Shown here piece after piece: positions 32,603-33,303 of a stretch of DNA of 33,303 nt. Below the pieces are notes generated by a model. The model was not told where the DNA came from. It searched no databases and worked only from the letters and a program-made list of their open reading frames with translations. Within the stretch, counting starts at the first letter, position 1, and each line of letters begins with the position of its first letter. The translations under genes were made by a program, and so were the position numbers. Origin of the DNA: an uncultured Elusimicrobium sp. (GTDB lineage Bacteria > Elusimicrobiota > Elusimicrobia > Elusimicrobiales > Elusimicrobiaceae); assembly GCA_937891135.1 (NCBI GenBank), contig CALAFB010000070.1:1-33303 (forward strand). Direction: 5' to 3'.

Positions 32603-33296
32603 TATTTTACTAATCCTGATATTTGTTTCCGGGGCGGTATTTGGCGGTGTAGTGTCTTGGTATTTTTGGATGAAGGCTGCCGAGCAAGTGCCGTGCACGT
32701 GTGCGTTGCCGCGTTCTGAGGAAACGAACTTATTACTTGCCCAGTTAGAGCAGGCTGCTTTGCCGGATGATGTGCAAGAACCGCAGGAAGAAACGCGGCC
32801 CCAACGTGCTGATGAAATGCCTTCGCAGCTCGTTCGTACGGATTGGCCGGAAGATTTGGTGATGGGGGCCCAGCCGCAAGCCGGAGAAATGCCCGCAAAA
32901 CCGGCAGGGGTTGTGCTAGATGATACGCAAAATACAGTAGTATTAAATGCGAAGCGTCCACCGCACCGCGCCGCAGACGGCAGCAGCATCACGATGATTG
33001 AGGCCCCGGTGGCTGCTAAGCGGATTACTTCGCTAGATGAATACAAAGCGTTTAAACGCGAAGCGCGCGGCAGTTACCCGCAGGCCGATTTTGCCAAAGA
33101 AGAAGTGCTTGTGCTGGAATCCCAAAGCAATTTGCCCGATAAAGTATTTGAAATTGTGGAAATCATTCCGGGCCCGGAAGACGTAAAAGTAATGTACCGC
33201 GTCAATATGTTTGGATTAGACAAAAAAACTAACACGCATAGCGCGCAAAAAATGCCTAAAACCAAACTCCCGGTTGTTTTAGAACAAGTGTTATAG
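32592..33296 (+). CDS. membrane-anchored protein of unknown function, possibly PrcB-like C-terminus
   Basis: A 234-residue protein with an N-terminal membrane helix (about 4-24), a cysteine-containing CTC motif just after it and an acidic, proline-rich linker of about 90 residues. The C-terminal domain (from about 140) contains YKAFKREARG, DFAKEEVLVLES and a terminal KLPVVLEQVL strand. The order (F/Y)xxF, DFxKExVLVL, then strands ending in a proline-containing tail recalls the PrcB_C family, but the match is by eye and weak. It starts 11 nt inside queF and is the last complete gene before the window edge. Confidence 0.6.
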   Translation: MKNNILLILIFVSGAVFGGVVSWYFWMKAAEQVPCTCALPRSEETNLLLAQLEQAALPDDVQEPQEETRPQRADEMPSQLVRTDWPEDLVMGAQPQAGEMPAKPAGVVLDDTQNTVVLNAKRPPHRAADGSSITMIEAPVAAKRITSLDEYKAFKREARGSYPQADFAKEEVLVLESQSNLPDKVFEIVEIIPGPEDVKVMYRVNMFGLDKKTNTHSAQKMPKTKLPVVLEQVL

Positions 33297-33303
33297 AATA
33301 TGT

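Noticed and set aside
32437..33046. Antisense frames of 174 and 159 codons over queF and the last gene
   Set aside because: They lie opposite well-supported, coupled genes and have no recognisable motif.
1..33303. CRISPR array, rRNA operon or toxin-antitoxin module
   Set aside because: No regularly spaced repeats, rRNA sequence or paired small genes of those types were found on either strand.

Overview
The window looks like a chromosomal segment of a gut-type member of the Elusimicrobiota (Elusimicrobium-like). This is inferred from several dispersed single pilin genes of about 165-177 codons with a FTLIELLVVVLI-type N-terminus ending in PQYQKAV, combined with compact ATGA-coupled operons and amino-acid-fermenter genes (NADP glutamate dehydrogenase, two YfcC transporters). 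No rRNA is present, so the assignment rests on protein features only.

Layout. 1-1.4 kb: 3' part of a large serine recombinase, whose end faces the 3' end of a tRNA-Ser(UGA) gene at 1529-1615 (minus). 1.7-8.8 kb (minus): a six-gene overlapping operon that looks like a surface-glycan decoration cassette. It holds a 957-residue polytopic protein, a DPM1/GtrB-like GT2 glycosyltransferase, a flippase-like membrane protein, a choline/aminoglycoside-kinase-like protein, a HAD phosphatase and a nucleotidyltransferase. 8.9-13.15 kb (plus): radical SAM protein, membrane-anchored CBM48 protein, tsaE, tsaB, rimI and a secreted TPR protein. 13.15-14.3 kb (minus): a broken pilin locus. 14.36-16.4 kb: an SSS-family symporter overlapping thiamine pyrophosphokinase. 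16.5-19.75 kb: two YfcC-family transporter paralogues separated by a 122-bp imperfect palindrome. 19.8-20.6 kb and 22.65-23.4 kb (minus): two intact pilins, flanking a DtxR/MntR-type regulator and gdhA. 23.4-25.8 kb: rsmI, tsaC and an orphan histidine kinase. 25.86-33.3 kb: ileS, lspA, a TPR lipoprotein, a degenerate P-type ATPase, queF and an anchored protein of unknown function.

The most striking observation is that all three pilin loci share a long (about 240-265 nt) 5' leader that appears to be one structured RNA family. It has invariant blocks (UGUUUUUGGAACC; CUACGGCUGUU) and a variable long hairpin. It also has a terminal stem followed by a U-rich tract, and a long-range helix joining the upstream domain to the loop of that stem. 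The helix sequence differs in each leader yet is perfectly complementary in all three (10, 8 and 9 bp). This is what a cis-regulatory attenuator or riboswitch-like RNA would look like, and I do not recognise it as a known class.

The pilin locus at 13.15-14.0 kb is inactivated twice. A roughly 300-bp block of palindromic repeats separates its leader and start codon from the body, and an 11-bp tandem duplication shifts the frame; removing one repeat copy restores exactly 177 codons. Several other genes appear to be leaderless, with an extended -10 (TGnTAnnnT) 5-7 nt before the start codon. Three of the t6A-pathway genes (tsaB, tsaE, tsaC) are here; tsaD is not.
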